Under the pieces are notes generated by a model. It had not been told where the DNA came from and did not search any database. It saw only the letters and a list, made by a program, of their open reading frames with translations. The position numbers and the translations under genes were made by a program. Positions 37,737-49,400 of a stretch of 64,000 nucleotides of DNA are shown here, in pieces. Location: contig CATNEN010000034.1 in assembly GCA_950097015.1 (NCBI GenBank), positions 1,626,501 to 1,690,500 on the forward strand, in the 5' to 3' direction. Each line of letters begins with the position of its first letter. Position 1 is the first letter of the stretch. This stretch comes from Macrostomum hystrix (lineage: Eukaryota > Platyhelminthes > Macrostomidae).

Positions 37737-38275
37737 CCGCATTCCCGATTCCCGAATTCCCGATTCCCGAATTCCCGATTCCCGAATTCCCGATTCCCGA
37801 ATTCCCGAATTCCCCATTCCCGAATTCCCGATTCCCGAATTCCCGATTCCCGAATTCCCGATTCCTGAATTCCTGATTCCCGAATTCCTGATTCCCGAAT
37901 TCCCGATTCCCGAATTCCCGATTCCCGAATTCCCGATTCCCGAATTCCCGATTCCCGAATTCCCGATTCCCGAATTCCCGATTCCCGAATTCCCGATTCC
38001 CGAATTCCCGAATTCCCCATTCCCGAATTCCCGATTCCCGAATTCCCGATTCCCGAATTCCCGATTCCTGAATTCCTGATTCCCGAATTCCTGATTCCCG
38101 AATTCCCGATTCCCGAATTCCCGATTCCCGAATTCCCGATTCCCGAATTCCCGATTCCCGAATTCCCGATTCCCGAATTCCCGATTCCCGAATTCCCGAT
38201 TCCCGAATTCCCGATTCCCGAATTCCCGATTCCCGAATTCCCGATTCCCGAATTCCCGATTCCCGAATTCCCGAT
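37737..38275. repeat. 15-bp satellite with EcoRI sites
   Basis: The unit is attcccgattcccga (7+8 bp halves), giving GAATTC at every unit. A block with variants (tccccat, then two cctga forms) at 37807-37890 recurs about 203 bp later at 38010-38090, so a longer segment was duplicated. Confidence 0.95.
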
Positions 38276-38334
38276 TCGAATTCGAAGGAAAAGTACTAGT
38301 TAGTACTAGTTCTAAAAATAGAAAACTTATTTAA

Positions 38335-38480
38335 TGTTAGATCTGAAATGCCACTGGAGTTAGAGCATTGGACTCACAACTTGAAGGTCGAGGGTTCGAT
38401 TCCCGACTCCACTTCAATTGTGTTCTTCAGAAAGACACTGCATTGACTCTGCAATGCTTAAGTTCACCCATTATATTATA
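38335..38480 (+). mobile_element. Short tRNA-derived SINE (probable)
   Basis: A Pol III-like A box (TGGAGTTAGAGCATTGG at about 38354) is followed by a good B box (GGTTCGATTCC, about 38393-38403). A short unrelated body follows, then an AT-rich ttatattata tail. The anticodon and T stems do not pair well, so this is not a working tRNA gene. An 8-bp direct repeat ttatttaa at 38327-38334 and 38481-38488 could be the target-site duplication, but it is short and lies next to the AT tail. Confidence 0.5.
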
Positions 38481-38539
38481 TTATTTAAAAAGGCTTTTTC
38501 TAGCAAAATATCTATATCTTTTTAATCGAGGTAGTTGTA

Positions 38540-39094
38540 ACCGTGCGTGTATCATTTTTGTATGCAATGTTGGGCCGTAGGCCCGCCAGTTCAGTCCTAT
38601 ACTTTTGTATTTTGGCTTGTTTATTTGGTGCAGCTTTCGACAGGTTGGGTCGGGGGGGAAGGGGTGAGCCTCTGGACCAAGGACGCGAGCCCGACACCCT
38701 CCCCAATCCCCCAATCTTTCCCGGCTGTGTGGCGATTGGCTGGAGAAGGCCACTGTGGCCTTAACCCCTCCTCCCACCTTTTTTCTGCCCGATACTTTTC
38801 ATTGGTCACGCCTCGCTTTTGTGGCCCCTGGCGTGATAAAGCCGCGCCCACCCCATGTCTGGGCTCGCCTAACGAAAATCGCTAGCAGCTCCACTGAAAG
38901 CCGTCCCTTAACTTAGCAGTGAAAGCTCCCCAGTGCGAATGCCTATTCTCATCAAATATCAAATCAGCTGCATAGTAGGACCGCCTCTTGCCTGCAGGTA
39001 CCGGCAATGATTCAGCAGATTCGGCACATGACATGACCTGCGGCTGCATGCAGTGGGTATCCTCGCCAGCTGGATAAGCTGGCTAAATATACAA
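38540..39094. other. GC-rich spacer, no gene recognised
   Basis: It has C- and G-runs and two CCAAT/ATTGG words (about 38730 and 38800). Several overlapping short frames exist on both strands, as expected in GC-rich DNA. None resembles a known protein. Confidence 0.4.
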
Positions 39095-39356
39095 GGGGCC
39101 CGTCCTACGCTCGTATAGAGCGTTCGTAAGTTCCGTCGTAAGCTTTAACTTACGCACGACAGTTAAGAACCGTCTTAGAGCGTTCTTAAGTGCGTTCGGT
39201 GAACGAATGTACACAAATGTACATTTTCATGAAGAACCATTTGACTTTGCCACGATCAACCATTGCCCTCGATCCTTTTCATCGATGTATTTAACAATGT
39301 TAAGCAAGCAATACAATATATCCGAAAACTGGGTTTTGGTTTCTTTTATTGAAGTC

Positions 39357-39430
39357 TCTCTCGATCTGCAGCCTCTCCCTCTCAACCCACAAGTCGTTCT
39401 CTCTCGATCTGCAGCCTCTCCCTCTCAACG
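39357..39430. repeat. Two-copy 43-bp direct repeat
   Basis: The segment starting tcgatctgcagcctctcc at 39361 recurs at 39404. Confidence 0.8.
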
Positions 39431-39472
39431 CACTATCGCTTGTGCGCAACATCCAGTCAAGCTTCATCAACA

Positions 39473-40470
39473 CTAATTCGTTTTTTCCAACGCTTCAATA
39501 GTCACAAGTTTGCTTTGCCTGGGCCGAAACTTGCTGTTCCTCGCACACGTGGCAGCAGACTCTTCCATGCCTAGTGCTTTTGCTTCATCAGGCTTATTGG
39601 CAGGCGGCGTGCAGACAGTATTAACACATGCAAACATGGAGCTCGACGACGCAGCCATCGAGCCTGACAACGCAGCGTGGACCTTGGTTAGAGCTTAGAG
39701 GCAGCCTCAGCGTGTCTACACCAGATGGTACGCCTTCGACGGCTTGTTGTCCAACAGACTACGCCGCCTTCTCCTCGAAGCTCGACAACTGCGGAGCCTG
39801 AGATGGACCACCTCCAGTCTTAGAATGTTCCTTGCGGCGACCTTGTGCTTCAGCTGGCTTTTGAAGTCGGACCAGCGTCTTCGGCAGTGTTCTCCAGATC
39901 GTCCTTGTCCGCCGACCGCATTGACGATATCGGCGATCTGCTGCCATCCGCGCTTTTTGGCAGTAGATTAATAATAATATTAATAATTGCAGGAGGGCTG
40001 CGGGCAATGACACATAGTTTGGTGACACTAGACCGCAGCCAGCGAGGAGGCAATTCTGCCCATTTCGCTGACTCCTGAGCACACACGCACACAGATACCG
40101 TACGCAGGCACACGCTCACACAGGTGTGTACATCTGCCCTGACTTTCTCATCGTCAGGCAGTGTACACTCGAACTGTGCCTTGGAGGTTGGCCCTCAAGG
40201 GCGTAAATTGCACGACAAGCCTCCAAGCCTTCTCTCCGCGGCTGCGCCCCAAATAAATGTGGCCTCGCTGTGGAATCGAACTTAGGGACTGTGGTGCGAG
40301 TGGCAAACGCGTTAACCGCTCTGCCACCGACCCCCTGGCAGTAGATTAGCTTCGACTGTATTTGCGGAGCTTTCTAGATAGCTTTTGCGCTCGGTCACTG
40401 CGTCCTGAAGTGCTTTAAGTTCTGCCATTGACCAATTGGCCGCGCGTCTTTGTGCTGCGTTAGAACTCAT
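39473..40470 (-). pseudogene. Harbinger Myb/SANT-like protein gene, split by a SINE
   Basis: From the ATG at 40470 the minus strand reads MSSNAAQRRAANWSMAELKA..., then ...ERKSYLESS, the first helices of a Myb/SANT-like domain. This is interrupted at 40336-40348 by a SINE. Beyond it (39958 downward) the domain resumes as RGWQQIADIVNAVGGQGRSG and EHCRRRWSDFKSQLKHK, in a frame one base off from the first part. That frame ends at 39716. A further minus frame, 39473-39670, could be the original C-terminus. In Harbinger elements this protein binds DNA and helps the transposase. Here the gene is clearly dead. Confidence 0.65.
39971..40336 (-). mobile_element. tRNA-derived SINE with 12-13 bp target-site duplication
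   Basis: Read on the minus strand, the element begins GGGGGTCGGTGGCAGAGCGG. It has an A box (TGGCAGAGCGGTTAACGCG) and a B box (AAGTTCGATTCC), so the head comes from a Ser/Leu-type tRNA. It continues in a roughly 280-bp body and ends in an ATTATT-rich tail at 39971-39990. The sequence ggcagtagatta flanks it exactly at 39959-39970 and 40337-40348 (13 bp if the preceding t is counted). The duplication, head and tail together make this a confident insertion into the Myb gene of the Harbinger element. Confidence 0.85.
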
Positions 40471-40855
40471 CGCATAATATAAATTTCTGCGAGTACGATC
40501 AGGACAGCAACTACTCTATCAGTTGACGCTTTATATTGTCACTAAATTCCAAATAAAATTGGTTGAGGTTGTTTACAACCCGTGGCGGCAAGTTCAATGA
40601 AGCCGACCAACGTCAATTTATCAGCCGGTCGAAGGTTGCCGCACTAACAGGTTGGGCTAATTATGCGCGAAGGCTGATATATATTATGCGCTCTTAATAC
40701 ACTCTTCAAAATTTCTTAGATAAGATTGCTCACACTCTTATCTATGTGACGTAAGAATTAAAACCTTTGCTTTGGTTCAAGTTGATGGAAAATTTATGAC
40801 CCTGTCCTGACAATACCAAGACACTGAATTGATAATTTTAAACCAGTTAAAATTT

Positions 40856-41451
40856 GTTTTCAACTTCTATTTCAAACTAAGTAACTTCAATTTCGTCCGC
40901 GAGACCGGCCTGCCCAAGTTAGGGCAGATCAATTTCACAAAAGTAACATCTATTTCGTCTCTTCCGCACAGCCATTTGTGTTTGCGTCCGCTCTGTGAAA
41001 TAAGGACTTTGTCCTTGCCTTTGATCTTCACCGACGCCGCCACCGACTCCGCCGCCACGCATTTATAATAATTCTGTCGAGTGTCGAGAGATTTATGGCC
41101 CTGTAAATTTATGACCCTTTAGCACAGAATCATAAAAAAATTCTGCTAATTGGATAGCGCCGACACTTTCACATCCAGCCGCTCTTGAAGCTCCAATCTT
41201 ATTGGAGCGACAATACGAGCTCTTTTTGTTGTTTGTCTCCCACTTGGTGTCTTGCCTAAAATATATATATTGAAGTACAGGCCCATCATGGCCTATATTA
41301 TTTTAATGATGATTATTATCTGATGACACCGGATGAAAAAAATGCAAGACGAAATCAAAGTTACTTTTTGTGAAATTGATTTACTCTAACTTGGCAGGCC
41401 GGTCTCGCGGACGAAATTGAAGTTACTTAGTTTGAAATAGAAGTTGAAAAC
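40856..41451. repeat. 105-bp inverted repeat with 386-bp loop (possible nested MITE)
   Basis: The left arm 40856-40960 and right arm 41347-41451 are reverse complements with a few mismatches (shared core ttcgtccgcgagaccggcct). The structure lies between the two divergent Harbinger genes. No convincing target duplication was seen at its edges. Confidence 0.75.
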
Positions 41452-41525
41452 CAAAAACACGTGCAAATGAAATCCTAGAACTAAGTCCGCACAGCATTGC
41501 AGAATTACTGGCCGAAATCGACAGA

Positions 41526-42543
41526 ATGAATTTCTTAGATTTTGCGTTGGCGCAGCACACCTTGAGAACTGAGAGAAGATTTCGGGAACGACTTGACCCT
41601 CTCGACTTCACCGATCGTGAGATTTTTGAGCGGTACCGGCTGCCACGTCAACAATTGCTAGAGCTGATCGAGTTATTACGACCACAATTGAAACGCCAGA
41701 CGCGTCGCAATATAGCCATTTCCGTCGAGCTGCAGGTTTGGCTGGCCATGCGCTTCTTTGCAACAGGCAGCTTTCTCAGAGTCATTGGGGATGAGTTCAA
41801 CTGTAGCTGCGTAACAGCCTCAAGAATTGTGGCCGATGTTTGCAAGCTGCTTCAGGATATGGCACCTATTTTTATTTCATTTCCAAGCTATCAACAGGCG
41901 GCAGCAGCTTCAGCTCGTGCTTTATTGACATTGCCGGAGTGCCACAAGTGCTCGGAGCCATCGACGGTACGCCCAATCAATGATGGTGGAATTTTCATCA
42001 ACAGAAAGGGTTTCCACTCGATCAATGTTCAGGCAGTGTGCAGTGCCAGTCTCGCATTTACGAACCTCGTCGCACGCTGGCTCGGCAGTAGCTCGTAGCC
42101 ACGACTCCTTCATTTTTCAACCATCTGCGCTAAAAGACTTCCTCGCTGACGGGACTGTCGCAGGCTTCTTGGTTGGAGATTCAGGCTATCCTCTTCGACC
42201 ATTTCTGATAACACCGTTTAGAGACCCACAAACAAATTCGAAGCAAAATTTCAACCGGAGTTCGACGTTCGACGTTTTGAAAGCGAGATTTCGGTGCCTT
42301 GATCACAGCGGAGGAGCTCTGCAGTTCAATCCTAACAAAGTGTGCAGCATTACTGTCGCGTTCTGCGTGCTACAAACTTTTGCTGTGACGAGAGCAGTTC
42401 CACTCCCACCTGAGCCTCAGCCGCTGGTCATGGAAGTGACTGAAGAAAATGCAGCCACACCAGCTCAAGACACCGCTGCTGGTCGAGCAGAAAGACAGCG
42501 AATAATGCACTGTGATTGGCAGGATTTTTTTACTTTTTTATGA
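41526..42543 (+). pseudogene. HARBI1-like DDE transposase, frameshifted
   Basis: Pieces in different frames line up in the order expected for a Harbinger transposase. The N-terminal helical part MNFLDFALAQHTLRTERRF comes first, then VWLAMRFFATGSFLRVIGDEF. The first catalytic Asp sits in GVPQVLGAIDGT (about 41930-41985), in another frame. Next come INRKGFHSINVQAVC and TNLVARWLGSS in the first frame, and then LVGDSGYPLRPFLITPF with the second catalytic Asp in a third frame. VLKARFRCLDHSGGALQFNP follows. The catalytic Glu normally just before this segment is missing because of a local deletion. At least three frame changes and the lost Glu mean it cannot work. Confidence 0.85.
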
Positions 42544-42842
42544 CGAAATAATGAGACCTTTACAAGATGAGTATGTTAGTTCTCTGCTCTACGAGTAATA
42601 AGTAATCTACGAGTATGTGATGAAGTATAACCTCTAAATACGCTCGTATACTATGGCCGAGCAAATTTTTTCACGATGGCCGTGTCTTTTACATTGCTAA
42701 GGCGAGACTTATGACGGGTCCGATCTATCTTAGATTTACGGCAGAACTTAAGATGCCGGAGTGACTTACGAAAGTTTCACCGAACATTTTAAAACACGGC
42801 GCCAACGTAAGTTCGAACTTAGGGATACACGAGATCGGGGCC

Positions 42843-43176
42843 AAAGAATTTCCAGTCAGGAATCACCTCCACATGTACTGACGTTAGACATAAGGCACTT
42901 TTTGTAACAGCTCGTAATCGCGATTGAAAGTATCGACTTCAATGTAAATGTAAAAGCTACAAAAATTGTTGAATCATTTCAAACAAGCCACAAAAGCGGC
43001 AAAGAAAACAATTCTATTGAATTCTAGGAGACGAATAGCTTTCTAAAGGATAACCCATCAGGATTTTCACGAATAAACAAAGCAAGATTGGCCACACCCT
43101 GATTTATTTATCAGAGATAAAAGCCTTTGAAAATTCGTTTCGTGCAGAAATAATCAGCTGCCTCTTCAAGCTAGCG
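42843..43176. other. Spacer, nothing recognised
   Basis: AT-rich unique sequence between the transposon and the channel pseudogene. Confidence 0.5.
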
Positions 43177-44234
43177 ATGAGCTCCACCACAGTCGCCGCC
43201 GTCAAGTTTCCCCACGAGACCAGTGCTCAAGGCCTCGAGATCAGTGCCGAGACCAGTGCCGACTGGTCGGCAATCGGCCAGTCCACGTGAAACTGTTCTG
43301 GGCGCTGGGCTTTCTGGCCTGCTCCGTCTGCTTCTGCGGCTTCTTTCAGCGCTCGGTGGCGCGCCTGCTGGCCACCGGGCGCAAAACGGCCACCTACGCC
43401 GAAGCCGTCCCGTTCGAGTTTCCCGACGTCTACGCGTGCGGCCTCAGCCCGACCTCTGGCAGCTACTCGGGGAGTCTGACTGGCAGCCAAGTTGAGCAGA
43501 TTCGACAGCTCATTGGACGGCTTACTAGCCGACACGAGTATCTGCGCAATGACCTGCGGCTGAGAATCTCGGCCATCATGAACTCGCTGCCGTACTGGCT
43601 ACTGGCCGACAGATTTGGGCCCCGGCTGCAGCAGATGTGCTTCTACAACATCTTCACTGGCTACGGGACCAGGCTGAGCGATGGCTCGAATCGCCATTTG
43701 GAGTCCGTGCTCAATTTCTACCATCCGAAGCATCTGCGCTGCATGCGGCTGGCGCTGAGTGCAGAGGAGAAGGAGCTGCTGCGCCAGCCGGGCAACGGCC
43801 TGACCCTGCAGATGATGGCCGACGCCTTTCTGCTGGACTCTTAACTGAATAACTACACCGGCCGGCAGCAGGTGTTCGAAGAGAGCTGGACGGAGTTTGG
43901 CCAGCCGGTACGGGTCTACCCGGCGCAGTGGAGCATTGCCGACGGCTGGAACATCTACGAGGCGGGACTGCGGCTGGTGCTAGCGGAGCCGGGCACCTAC
44001 CTCTCTGACTGGGCCACCGCTGTGCAGCTGGATCCGGGTTCCAGCACCGAGCTCCTGGTCCCCATGCAGAGGACCGAGTACAGCGAGTCCGACTTCGCTT
44101 GCCAATGCGTGCCAGACGCTGAGGTTGGCGATGCCCAGTTTCACAATCCCTATGATGACGGAGCTTACAACTTCAGCTATAGCTTCGCCTACTGCTATTA
44201 TGAAGGTTCGGGAAACAGTTTGTGGCTGAGCTAA
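43177..44234 (+). pseudogene. DEG/ENaC sodium-channel family relic
   Basis: From the ATG at 43177 the frame gives a degenerin-like N-terminus with FPHETSAQGLEI and runs to a TGA at 43285. The channel then resumes two bases off as KLFWALGFLACSVCFCGFF, the first membrane segment, followed by FEFPDVYACGLSP, which corresponds to the FPAVTxCN region of the family. That frame has an in-frame TAA at 43842-43844. It then continues in the same frame through the ectodomain (GLRLVLAEPG, VQLDPGSSTELLVPM, RTEYSESDFACQC) and ends at 44234. No second membrane segment is seen. With one frameshift, one stop and no C-terminus, I call it a pseudogene. A donor-like AAG/GTTCGG near 44206 leaves a small chance of a further exon. 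Confidence 0.65.
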
Positions 44235-44497
44235 ACCAGAGGAGATTTGCTAGATATTTTCTATATACGAAGTATAAGGGAAAAAGGCTAATTTCGTGTG
44301 GCTTCTGCTCGTGAAAATTTATTGGCTTTACGCTCGTTGACCAGCCTATTTGCTTCATTTCCACTCCAGTCCCCAGTGTGAGAGATACAATTCAGACTAC
44401 TGACAACAGTAGAAAAGCAAAGACTTGGCTCCAAAACTCTCACATAACACTAAAAAATATCGCCATAAAAATGGCAAGCTTAAAAGAGACTTCTGTG
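44235..44497. other. Spacer, nothing recognised
   Basis: Unique sequence with no supported feature. Confidence 0.5.
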
Positions 44498-44613
44498 CAC
44501 ACTAAGAGTGGTGGGAGAGGACGGCGTGTGGCTATGGCTGACTGACGAAGGCAAACAAGCCAGAAAACGGTCTCGGTCTGCCAGCGCGAGGTTCGTTCCC
44601 CACTTTTAGTGTG
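44498..44613 (+). other. tRNA-like foldback, possibly a SINE remnant
   Basis: A 14-bp stem with one mismatch (cacactaagagtgg at 44498-44511, ccacttttagtgtg at 44600-44613) closes a segment that holds a B-box-like GAGGTTCGTTCCCC. The internal arms do not fold as a normal tRNA. Confidence 0.35.
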
Positions 44614-44645
44614 TTACACCTACCCAACCCACTGGCGGCACACAT

Positions 44646-44755
44646 CCCAGTCGCACCCACCCCAGTCGCACCCACCCCAGTCGCACCCACCCCAGTCGCA
44701 CCCACCCCAGTCGCACCCACCCCAGTCGCACCCACCCCAGTCGTACCCACCCCAA
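44646..44755. repeat. 15-bp tandem repeat
   Basis: The unit cagtcgcacccaccc occurs about seven times, the last with a t for c change. Confidence 0.95.
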
Positions 44756-44756
44756 A

Positions 44757-44847
44757 TGTCAGTCAGTCAGTCAGTCAGTCAGTCAGTCAGTCAGTCAGTC
44801 AGTCAGTCAGTCAGTCAGTCAGTCAGTCAGTCAGTCAGTCAGTCAGA
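44757..44847. repeat. (CAGT)n microsatellite
   Basis: About 22 perfect tetranucleotide copies lie directly next to the 15-bp array. Confidence 0.98.
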
Positions 44848-44849
44848 GC

Positions 44850-45325
44850 AAATAAAATGATGCTGGTTTAAAATGTAGCAATGCTGTCACATTGCTGATC
44901 CCGTTGACTAGCTCATGATTGATAAGAAACGGCTGATTCTATTGGATGCAATTGAAACATGCTAAGCTTAATCCATTATTTTGTGGGTAATTTTGATACT
45001 GTCGGTTCTAATTGGAGTGTTTTGGATTAAATGGGATTGGATTAAAGTACAGAGCACTCAGCATAGAAACTTTTGCAACCACGCTACATGGGCGAATTGA
45101 ACTAGGAAGCTTTTAACATTAAATTCACAGTTTTTGAGCAAGCTTTAAGTAAAGCTCGAACATTTGCAGGTGTGAAGAGAGCTCTAGCTCACATCTTACC
45201 GTTTTAACGAGCTCTTGTTACTGCTTCTGGTCCCAATGCTCACCTTGATCTCAATTTTTCCATTGATTCCAATATCTACTATCATCTTTATATTAGATTT
45301 AATCCAAATATTCCTATTGATTCCC
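44850..45325. other. Spacer, nothing recognised
   Basis: Unique AT-rich sequence. No gene supported. Confidence 0.5.
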
Positions 45326-46165
45326 AAAGCAATCGAGATCCCCATATTCATATTGATCCCCATATTCATATTATTCATATTGATCCCCATATTCATATTG
45401 ATCCCCATGTTCATATTGATCCCCATATTCATATTGATCCCCATATTCATATTGATCCCCATATTCATATTGATCCCCATATTCATATTGATCCCCATAT
45501 TCATATTGATCCCCATTTTCATATTGATCCCCATATTCATATTGATCCCCATATTCATATTGATCCCCATATTCATATTGATCCCCATATTCATATTGAT
45601 CCCCATATTCATATTGATCCCCATATTCATATTGATCCCCATATTCATATTGATCCCCATATTCATATTGATCCCCATATTCCTATTGATCCCCATATTC
45701 ATATTGATCCCCATATTCATATTGATCCCCATATTCATATTGATCCCCATATTCATATTGATCCCCATATTCATATTGATCCCCATATTCCTATTGATCC
45801 CCATATTCATATTGATCCCCATATTCGTATTGATCCCCCTATTCATCTTTATCCCCATATTCATATTGATCCCCATATTCATATTGATCCCCATATTCAT
45901 ATTGATCCCCATATTCCTATTGATCCCCATATTCATATTGATCCCCATATTCCTATTGATCCCCCTATTCATATTGATCCCCATATTCATATTGATCCCC
46001 ATATTCATATTGATCCCCATATTCATATTGATCCCCATTTTCATATTGATCCCCATATTCATATTGATCCCCATATTCATATTGATCCCCATTTTCATAT
46101 TGATCCCCATATTCATATTGATCCCCATATTCCTATTGATCCCCATATTCATATTGATCCCCAAA
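45326..46165. repeat. 18-bp tandem repeat
   Basis: The unit attgatccccatattcat occurs about 46 times. Scattered variants change attcat to attcct or tttcat, and there is one 9-bp slip near 45365. As 18 is a multiple of 3, open frames appear on both strands (IPIFIL and MGINMN repeats), with no other coding sign. Confidence 0.95.
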
Positions 46166-46410
46166 GCAATCGAGATCCCCTTATTTGCTGTAATCCCCAT
46201 ATTTTTCTTGATCCCCATCGTGATCCTAAAATTCATAAATGCTTCCTATGTTAATTTTGATCCGTGTACACGCGCTGTGTTTCTGGCTCTAAGCCTCCAA
46301 TTCTCAATAATTTCGTCAACAAGCCGAAATATTAAAATATTCTAAATAACTATGCTGAGTAATTATGCCTTTGAAACGCTTGTTGCAACTTGCAAGTATA
46401 TTTTGACAGC

Positions 46411-46416
46411 TTTATT
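46411..46416 (-). terminator. AATAAA poly(A) signal of the carboxypeptidase gene
   Basis: The plus-strand tttatt reads AATAAA on the minus strand, 35 bases past the stop codon. Confidence 0.6.
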
Positions 46417-46450
46417 TCGAATTTTTAAGCATCAGCTGCTTGGCCGTGAA

Positions 46451-49400
46451 TCATGGCAGCGCCGCTGCCACCGCCTTCAGGCCGCTGTAAACCTCCCTGC
46501 CGCTCAGCGGGATGACCGACGGGTCCGGAGCGAATCCTTGGATGCCCTGTCCAGAGCCGGGCCGAAGCTCCAGCGTGAAGGCATACTTGACGCCCAGCTT
46601 GTACTTTACCCAATCGAAACTGCCACCAGCTGCTTCGTCTGGAGAGGAGCAAGTTCACGTTGGGAAAATATTTTCCTGACTTTAAAAAATTACCGAATTT
46701 TTCCTTGTTATACTCCTATCTCTCCCTTGCCTTATCACTCCCGTGTCTTATCTTCCCTCTGTCTCATCTCTCCACTGTCTCATCTCTCCACTGTCTCATC
46801 TCTCCACTGTCTCATCTCTCATGAATCTCATTTCTAAGCTGTCACATCTCTCCCTTGTCTCATCTCTCCCCTGTCTCATCTCTCCACTGTCTCATCTCTC
46901 CACTGTCTCATCTCTCATGAATCTCATTTCTAAGCTGTCACATCTCTCCCTTGTCTCATCTCTCCCCTGTCTCATCTCTCCCCTGTTTCATCTCTCCTCA
47001 GCCTCATCTCTCCACTGTCTCATCTCTCCACTGTCTCATCTCTCCCCTGTTTCATCTCTCCCTTGTCTCATCTCTCCACTGTCTCATCTCTCCACTGTCT
47101 CATCTCTCCCCTGTTTCATCTCTCCCTTGTCTCATCTCTCCCTTGTCTCATCTCTCCCCTGTCTCATCTCTCCCCTGTCTCATCTCTCCCCTGTCTCATC
47201 TCTCCCCTGTCTCATCTCTCCCCTGTCTCATCTCTCCCCTGTTTCATCTCTCCCTTGTCTCATCTCTCCCCTGTCTCATTTCTCCCCTGTCTCATCTCTC
47301 CCCTGTCTCATCTCTCCCCTGTCTCATCTCTCCCCTGTCTCATCTCTCCCCTGTCTCATCTCTCCCCTGTTTCATCTCTCCCTTGTCTCATCTCTCCCTG
47401 TCTTATCTCTCCCCTGTCTCATCTCTCCCCTGTCTCATCTCTCCCCTGTCTCATCTCTCCCCTGTCTCATCTCTCCTCTAGCTCATTTCACCGTATTTTA
47501 TTTTTCAACGGAATCAAATTTACTGATTTTGGATTTTGGATTTTGGAAACGACAGCGACCCACTGTCGTTTCTGGATTCTGTTTTCAGCCTGCGAGGTAT
47601 ATAAGGTTGCTGACCCCTTAGAAATGCGAAATTATGCAATTAGTTGGCGAAGCATTTCCCAGTTAGAAAATCAAATTGAATATCAGTGTAAAACTTTCTC
47701 GCTAAGCTTCAACTCACACAGTCCAATGTTGGCGGTTTGGCCAACCGCGAAAACTGGCCCGCCGGCGGCCACAATGGCGTCCCGACCAATGTTTCCCATT
47801 CGGATCTGGGAAGTAAACGATGCATCAGATAATCTTGCTAATAACTGCAAGTCCCACTATTAATACAACCATTGCCAACTCTACTGCCTTTGATGTACAT
47901 GTTCACTGTGATCCCCATATCCACTGTGATCCCCATATCCACTGTGATCCCCATATCCACTGTGATCCCCATATCCACTGTGATCCCCATATCCACTGTG
48001 ATCCCCATATCCACTGTGATCCCCATATCCACTGTGATCCCCATATCCACTGTGATCCCCATATCCACTGTGATCCCCATATCCACTGTGATCCCCATAT
48101 CCACTGTGATCCCCATATCCACTGTGATCCCCATATCCACTGTGATCCCCATATCCACTGTGATCCCCATATCCACTGTGATCCCCATATCCACTGTGAT
48201 CCCCATATCCACTGTGATCCCCATATCCACTGTGATCCCCATATCCACTGTGATCCCCATATCCACTGTGATCCCCATATCCACTGTGATCCCCATATCA
48301 CGGATTACTGTTGACAGAAATTTGTTGGCCTCGCTTACTAGCTGCTATTACTTGTAGCTCGTACTAGCATTATAAAGTATATTTATATGAGCATTTATAA
48401 GTATTACAGTGCTCACCATCTCATCGTGGTCCGGAGGATTCACGGCTGTGAAGGCGGGCGGTGTGAGCCAGTACTGACCGTAGGAGTGGAAGCTGACGTA
48501 CATTCCCCTCTGCAGCCGGGACTTCAAGCTCTCAAGAAATTCGCTCAAAGCCTTCGTCTCTGGCTCCGAGAAGGCAAAGGGTCCGTGGTAGATGTCGCTG
48601 GCGGGATTGCCGCTGGTGCCGACGCCCCCGAAGGTGTGGTCAAAGTTTCTATTGGCATCAGCGCCGTAGTAGAAGCCGTAAGGCTTGCGGGTCTTGCGCC
48701 AGAACCGTGTCTGGGGGCAGGACAGACGGGACTCTGTGATCCCTGCACAATCCATGGGACTGTGATCCCTGCACAATCTATGGACTCTGTGGTCCCTGCA
48801 CAATCCATGGGACTGTGATCCCTGCACAATCTAGGGACTCTGTGATCCCTGCACAATCCATGGGACTCTGTGATCCCTGCACAATCCATGGGACTGTGAT
48901 CCCTGCACAATCTATGGACTCTGTGATCCCTGCACAATCCATGGGACTGTGGTCCCTGCACAATCCATGGGACTGTGATCCCTGCACAATCTAGGGACTC
49001 TGTGATCCCTGCACAATCCATGGGACTGTGGTCCCTGCACAATCCATGGGACTGTGGTCCCTGCACAATCCATGGGACTGTGATCCCTGCACAATCTAGG
49101 GACTCTGTGATCCCTGCACAATCCATGGGACTGTGGTCCCTGCACAATCCATGGGACTGTGGTCCCTGCACAATCCAAGGGACTGTGGTCCCTGCACAAT
49201 CCATGGGACTGTGGTCCCTGCACAATCCATGGGACTGTGATCCCTGCACAATCTAGGGACTCTGTGATCCCTGCACAATCCAAGGGACTGTGGTCCCTGC
49301 ACAATCCATGGGACTGTGATCCCTGCACAATCCAAGGGACTGTGGTCCCTGCACAATCCATGGGACTGTGATCCCTGCACAATCTAGGGACTCTGTGATC

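Larger units (their letters stand above)
39095..42842. mobile_element. Decayed PIF/Harbinger DNA transposon
   Basis: Limits are inferred. The left end starts ggggcccgtcctacgc and the right end, read inward on the minus strand, starts gccccgatctcgtg. Both ends have subterminal copies of CGTAAGTT/AACTTACG and GTTCGGTGAA. Harbinger elements carry two genes, and both are found here: a Myb/SANT-like protein gene (minus, 39473-40470) and a DDE transposase gene (plus, 41526-42543). Each has frameshifts, and the first also has a SINE insertion. A possible 3-bp target duplication caa flanks the ends, which is typical in length but weak as evidence. Confidence 0.55.

Noticed and set aside
38350-38415. 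Functional tRNA gene
   Set aside because: A and B boxes are present, but the anticodon and T stems do not pair; a SINE head explains it better.
45196-46345. Frames of 346 and 376 codons on opposite strands (MGINMN and IPIFIL repeats)
   Set aside because: Both are shadows of the same 18-bp satellite.
47838-48357. Frames on both strands in the 18-bp array at 47905-48300
   Set aside because: Repeat-derived, inside a confirmed intron of the carboxypeptidase gene.
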